A stretch of 9,227 nucleotides of DNA, taken from positions 1-9,227 of the forward strand of contig JAQULV010000030.1 of the NCBI GenBank assembly GCA_028718405.1, written 5' to 3'. Origin of the DNA: Smithellaceae bacterium. GTDB lineage: Bacteria > Desulfobacterota > Syntrophia > Syntrophales > JAQULV01. The translations under genes and the position numbers were made by a program. How positions within the stretch are numbered: the first letter of the stretch is position 1; the number at the start of each line of letters is the position of its first letter. Positions 6,185-9,227 of the stretch are shown here, in pieces. A model generated the notes under the pieces. That model was not told where the DNA came from and made no database searches. It saw only the letters and a list, made by a program, of their open reading frames with translations.

Positions 6185-6225
6185 GGCGCCGCAGATCAGA
6201 GTCTGATCTGCGGCGCCTTCGTTTT
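6185..6225 (+). terminator. Strong intrinsic terminator of the FKBP gene
   Basis: GGCGCCGCAGATCAGA (6185-6200) and its exact complement (6202-6217) form a 16-bp arm pair around one base; a few inner pairs must open to make the loop. TTCGTTTT follows at 6218-6225. On the minus strand no T-run follows the hairpin, so it is directional for the FKBP gene, although the structure may also hinder transcripts of the converging caspase gene, whose stop codon (6224-6226) overlaps the T-run. Confidence 0.88.
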
Positions 6226-7675
6226 AATAGCGGAGGAAAACTTCTCCCCGGTATGGACCTTCAATGGTGGGCGTCTGCTCCACCCCATGGAGACGCCTAG
6301 CAAAGTAAGGTACACCCTCCGTCTGGTCCGAGACACGGCGAAACAGTTCGTCAAAGGTGAGAACCCTGTCTTTGCCGGCTCCGGCACCTTCCTGCATTGT
6401 CTTCAGAAAATAGTAGGTGAACAATCCGTGGCCTTTCTCGTTGTACCAACTTGAGACCTGCCTTCCGGTGGAACTCGACACGATAATTATGTTCCGCGCT
6501 GGCTGAGGCTTTTCAATTTCCATAACCATAGGTGAGATGCCCTCATAGATATCGGCACCGGAGAAGCACGCATCCGTTACGACGGTGATCAGGCGCGCCG
6601 GAATTTGAGCGATGTTCTCGTAAAACAAATCGAGGGGATAGCCACCGAGCTCTATGTATTGCGGATCGGCTTCCACCGGCACAAAATAACCCCTTCGATC
6701 TTTGAGGCCTGGGGCGCCGTGGCCTGAGTAAAAGATAAAAACCTCCGACTCATTCGTTTTGACGGTGTTATACAACCTACCATGGCAATTCCCCTTGATG
6801 CCGAAGAAGAGCTCGAAATCGCCTTTGGTCGCATTGTCCAAATAGAAGATGTTGCCTTCCTTGAAACCGAGGGCACTCGTCAGATATCTACCTACGGCAT
6901 GGGCATCGCTCAAGGCAAAATCAACCTTCTTGGCATTTCGGTAATCGCGGTTTCCGATGAGGACCGCTATGGCCGCAGGTCTGCTCATCGCCGTGCGCGG
7001 CACGTTCACATCGACATCGGAAAGGAGTTCGGACTCCACGTCGCTCTTGGTGACGGTCGACGCAACTGCTTGGGGCTTTCCCCTCATGAGCACCGCCAGC
7101 GTTTGCCTCTCTCCCAACATACGCCATATCTTCACTGCCGCGGTTTCCACGGGTCTTGTTAAGAGCGTACTTGGACCGAATGCCCCGTAGTAGCCGGCAC
7201 CGGGGGATGATTTCTCCTCGGCCACAACTTCCCGGCTGATTATCCCGCTTCGATCCTGGATATGGAAGTTTAGCGCCACGGCGGCAAGTGTCCCACCCGT
7301 CGCCGCGACCGTCGTCTTATCTTCGAGAAACGTGGGCTCGATGAGGATATCGAAACGCCCAAGGTCTCTCTTTTCGCTGATGACCGTTACCTTATCGAAG
7401 ACCTGGCTGAATACGCGGTATGTAACATCGTCGAGCTTCTCCCCCAGAAGAAACTTGTGGATGAACAGCTGCGTTTGCGCGGTACGGCTGAACCCTCTGG
7501 TCGCATCGGAGATATAGAGCGCTGCCTCCAGGGGGAGCTTGTTGGTAACATCCGGGATGACGCCAACCTGTGAGAATATCGGCATGGCGATTTCATGCTT
7601 AGGGAAACACGAGGGAAGACAAAAGATAATAAGGATAAAACATAATCCGGCGGAAAGTCTCTTCATTGCTGCCAT
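6224..7675 (-). CDS. Caspase-like (peptidase C14 fold) lipoprotein
   Basis: A 483-residue protein. Residues 4-22 form a lipoprotein signal with lipobox LPSC, so Cys23 is the likely lipidated residue; Pro at the -2 position is unusual. Phe follows Cys, which by the E. coli rule favours the outer membrane. Residues 35-200 form a domain resembling small envelope lipoproteins (FDILIEPTFLED, 108-119; ALNFHIQDRSG, 134-144). The caspase-like domain runs from about 233 to 480. AIAVLIGNRDYRN (235-247) is the opening strand, FIFYSGHGAPG (313-323) holds the catalytic His319, and VVTDACFSGAD (365-375) holds the catalytic Cys370. Both residues of the dyad are present, so it may be an active cysteine protease. 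Asp368 before the Cys is typical of this family. The ATG at 7675 is chosen for the GAGG (7684-7687) eight bases upstream. It converges with the FKBP gene. Confidence 0.9.
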   Translation of the reverse strand: MAAMKRLSAGLCFILIIFCLPSCFPKHEIAMPIFSQVGVIPDVTNKLPLEAALYISDATRGFSRTAQTQLFIHKFLLGEKLDDVTYRVFSQVFDKVTVISEKRDLGRFDILIEPTFLEDKTTVAATGGTLAAVALNFHIQDRSGIISREVVAEEKSSPGAGYYGAFGPSTLLTRPVETAAVKIWRMLGERQTLAVLMRGKPQAVASTVTKSDVESELLSDVDVNVPRTAMSRPAAIAVLIGNRDYRNAKKVDFALSDAHAVGRYLTSALGFKEGNIFYLDNATKGDFELFFGIKGNCHGRLYNTVKTNESEVFIFYSGHGAPGLKDRRGYFVPVEADPQYIELGGYPLDLFYENIAQIPARLITVVTDACFSGADIYEGISPMVMEIEKPQPARNIIIVSSSTGRQVSSWYNEKGHGLFTYYFLKTMQEGAGAGKDRVLTFDELFRRVSDQTEGVPYFARRLHGVEQTPTIEGPYRGEVFLRY

Positions 7676-7710
7676 TTCCGTAACCTCAATTTTATGGACT
7701 TCGTTATGAG

Positions 7711-7787
7711 TGGTGCCCCCGGCGCGATTCGAACGCGCGGCACACGGATTAGGAATCCGTTGCTCTATCCTACTGAGCTACGGGGGC
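7711..7787 (-). tRNA. tRNA-Arg (anticodon CCU)
   Basis: A full cloverleaf on the minus strand. The acceptor stem is GCCCCCG/CGGGGGC, the D-stem GCTC/GAGC, the anticodon stem ACGGA/TCCGT with loop TTCCTAA, and the T-stem GCGCG/CGCGC with loop TTCGAAT. The discriminator is A and the CCA end is encoded (7711-7713). The anticodon CCU (plus-strand 7751-7753) reads the codon AGG. All stems pair fully. Confidence 0.98.
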
Positions 7788-7816
7788 GAACGGCCGGCCT
7801 TGCTGAAGAAGGCTGC

Positions 7817-7845
7817 GGTTTAACACGGTTTTAGGAGAGTGTCAA
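7817..7845 (-). promoter_or_regulatory. Candidate promoter of tRNA-Arg overlapping the ftcD stop
   Basis: On the minus strand a perfect TTGACA (7845-7840) includes the ftcD stop codon TGA (7844-7842). It is followed after 17 bases by TAAACC (7822-7817), a weak -10. A start near 7810 would give a leader of about 20 nt before the tRNA, a normal arrangement. Confidence 0.45.
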
Positions 7846-8759
7846 TACACTTTGCCGCTCTCGCACATCTGCTCTATGTGGAACTCCAACAGCCTCTCTG
7901 GAGAGAAATCTACGAGTTTGAGATAGGGCGCATCAACGCCGCCCATGGCCGCTTCAGGTGCAAGACCGATCAGTTCCGATTCGATGATCTCAACACCTTT
8001 GGCCGTGGCCAGCTCTCTTACTCGATCGAATACCGCCTTCATGTTGGTCACCCGGTAATCGGTCAGGTTCATGGAAACCTGCACGATGTCTCTGCTCGCA
8101 AGCATAACCCCCATGGCCTTGACCTTCTTCAGGCCGCCGTTCCTCTCTCTGATGGTGCAGGCGATATCCTTGGCGGTGGCCAAATCGCTGCTAGCCAGAT
8201 TGATGTTATAGGCAACCAGCGGCATCCTTACACCCACCACGGTGCCACCGCTCTTTTCATTGAAGATCTTGGGCCCGGCGTCGGGAGCCCATCCCGGTTC
8301 TTGCAGTTTCTTCGCCAGCGCTTCGTAGCCGCCCGCGCGGATATCGGAAAGATCCCGTCTTCCCGGATAGAGAGAGGCCTCACCATAGAAATAGATGGGA
8401 AGTTGATGTCGTCCCGAAAAAAGATAGCCGAAGCGGCGCGCTACAGTAACGGCATCCACGACCGTCGCATCGGAAAGGGGGATGAAAGGCACGACGTCCA
8501 CAGCACCGAGGCGGGGATGGACACCACCATGAGAGCTCATATCGATCAGCTCTATCGCTTTGCCACAGACGGCAAGTGCTCCGGTCAAAGCGTCTTCGGG
8601 AGTACCGATAAAGGTGAGAACGCTACGGTTGTGATCGCAGTCGAGGCACAGATTCAACACCTTCACTCCGGGGACATTGGTCGCTGCCGAAGCGATGGCC
8701 TCCACCTTGGCTCTATCACGACCTTCACTGAAATTGGGAACACACTCGATGATCTTCAT
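7842..8759 (-). CDS. ftcD: Glutamate formimidoyltransferase
   Basis: A 305-residue cytoplasmic enzyme that transfers the formimino group between N-formimino-glutamate and tetrahydrofolate (EC 2.1.2.5), linking histidine breakdown to one-carbon metabolism. Its length equals the transferase half of the fused mammalian enzyme, so the cyclodeaminase domain is absent and no separate cyclodeaminase gene is in view. The opening IIECVPNFSEGRD (3-15) is the family signature. SSHGGVHPRLGAVDVVPF (75-92) holds His81, which corresponds to the catalytic His82 of the mammalian enzyme. GVRMPLVAYNINLASSD and the C-terminal SELIGLAPEAA are also typical. The ATG at 8759 follows the stop of the phosphoesterase gene by three bases, and no strong ribosome site is present, so coupled translation is likely. 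Whether it serves histidine degradation or another folate route cannot be decided here. Confidence 0.95.
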   Translation of the reverse strand: MKIIECVPNFSEGRDRAKVEAIASAATNVPGVKVLNLCLDCDHNRSVLTFIGTPEDALTGALAVCGKAIELIDMSSHGGVHPRLGAVDVVPFIPLSDATVVDAVTVARRFGYLFSGRHQLPIYFYGEASLYPGRRDLSDIRAGGYEALAKKLQEPGWAPDAGPKIFNEKSGGTVVGVRMPLVAYNINLASSDLATAKDIACTIRERNGGLKKVKAMGVMLASRDIVQVSMNLTDYRVTNMKAVFDRVRELATAKGVEIIESELIGLAPEAAMGGVDAPYLKLVDFSPERLLEFHIEQMCESGKVY

Positions 8760-8762
8760 TTC

Positions 8763-9227
8763 TTACGCCTGGTAAATCCTTTTCTCCGGAAGCACCAAGC
8801 AGGTGAGCTTCCCCCCGTAGACCGCACCGGTATCGATCCCGATCTTGTTGTCCTCGACGAGCGGATCGTAAAGTGGCGTGTGACCGAAAACAACCACCTT
8901 GCCAAAATCGTATGACGACCGGATAAACTCGTAACGAATCCAAATGAGGTCTTCGGCATCCTGCTTTTCCAGAGGAATCCCGGGCCTCAGTCCGGCATGG
9001 ACGAATATATAGTCGTCGGTTTCATAATGATAGGGAAGTCCATGGAAGAAATCCATATGAGTGGCGGGAATGCCATTTTCAGAGTCGCGGCCCTCCCAAA
9101 TTCCATAAGATTCCAGTGTTCGTCTCCCTCCGTTCAAGAGGTACATCTGCTCGTCTTCGTGGCGCTCGTAGTAGTTGAGGAGCATTTGCTCGTGGTTTCC
9201 CCGCAAGCAAACGAGATGCCGATAGGA
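8763..9227 (-). CDS. Metallophosphoesterase (Ser/Thr phosphatase-like), C-terminal part, cut by window edge
   Basis: The reading frame is open to the right edge, so the first 154 visible residues are a C-terminal fragment. Motifs of the calcineurin-like metallophosphoesterase superfamily are clear. CLRGNHEQ (residues 7-14 of the fragment) is the GNHE motif with metal-binding Asn and His, YIFVHAGLRPG (73-83) contains the HAG histidine, and VVVFGHTPLYDP (111-122) is the GHT motif. IDTGAVYGGKLTCLVL (131-146) is the usual last strand. The pattern is that of the bacterial PP1-like/ApaH-like group, which removes phosphate from phosphoproteins or splits diadenosine tetraphosphate. The metal-binding GDxHG and GDxxDRG motifs would lie beyond the edge. 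It ends three bases before ftcD, suggesting a shared transcript. Confidence 0.9.
   Translation of the reverse strand, partial: SYRHLVCLRGNHEQMLLNYYERHEDEQMYLLNGGRRTLESYGIWEGRDSENGIPATHMDFFHGLPYHYETDDYIFVHAGLRPGIPLEKQDAEDLIWIRYEFIRSSYDFGKVVVFGHTPLYDPLVEDNKIGIDTGAVYGGKLTCLVLPEKRIYQA

Noticed and set aside
7680..7850. tRNA as a possible integration site
   Set aside because: No integrase, no direct repeat of the tRNA 3' end and no shift in gene character were seen on either side.
7839..8915. Plus-strand open frame of 358 residues
   Set aside because: It is antisense to ftcD and the phosphoesterase, both of which are unmistakable families.
1..9227. CRISPR array, insertion sequence or toxin-antitoxin pair
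   Set aside because: No regularly spaced repeats, no transposase-like frame with flanking inverted repeats, and no recognisable toxin or antitoxin pair was found. The 33-residue lysine-rich protein has no partner.

Overview
The window looks like a chromosomal stretch of a Gram-negative bacterium. Export signals are common: classical signal peptides, a signal anchor, and a lipoprotein signal. Shine-Dalgarno sites are strong (AAGGAGG type) and a tRNA carries an encoded CCA end. The mix of a crotonase-fold enzyme, a strictosidine-synthase-like beta-propeller, a caspase-like lipoprotein, a DUF4384 protein and a stand-alone glutamate formimidoyltransferase would suit an anaerobic deltaproteobacterium (Desulfobacterota, perhaps a syntroph). 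That placement is inference from gene content only. I see no insertion sequence, phage gene, CRISPR array or integration scar.

Left part (33-1876, minus strand): a two-gene operon with a membrane-anchored SMP-30/strictosidine-synthase-like propeller followed by a crotonase-fold protein lacking both classical hydratase glutamates. A divergent intergenic region (1877-2322) carries candidate promoters on both strands.

Middle part (2233-6151, plus strand): a tiny lysine-rich protein, then four consecutive exported proteins. These are a periplasmic SRPBCC/START-like protein, a DUF4384 protein, a Tyr-rich periplasmic protein and a Mip/FkpA-like FKBP peptidyl-prolyl isomerase. They seem to be mostly separate transcription units: a near-perfect hairpin terminator lies between the first two, a weaker candidate lies after the DUF4384 gene, a good promoter precedes the Tyr-rich gene, and a structured leader precedes the FKBP gene. 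A strong 16-bp-stem terminator ends the FKBP gene.

Right part (6224-9227, minus strand), read in transcription order: the C-terminal part of a metallophosphoesterase (cut by the window edge), ftcD three bases after it, tRNA-Arg(CCU) whose candidate promoter overlaps the ftcD stop codon, and a 483-residue lipoprotein with an intact caspase His/Cys dyad. The caspase gene converges on the FKBP gene and its stop codon lies in the T-run of the FKBP terminator.

The most notable item is the predicted envelope-attached caspase-like lipoprotein about 1.9 kb from an exported DUF4384 protein, a domain I recall from architectures that also contain C14 caspase domains. No complete, obviously new multi-gene system is visible; most of the window is ordinary envelope and housekeeping biology with several poorly characterised proteins.
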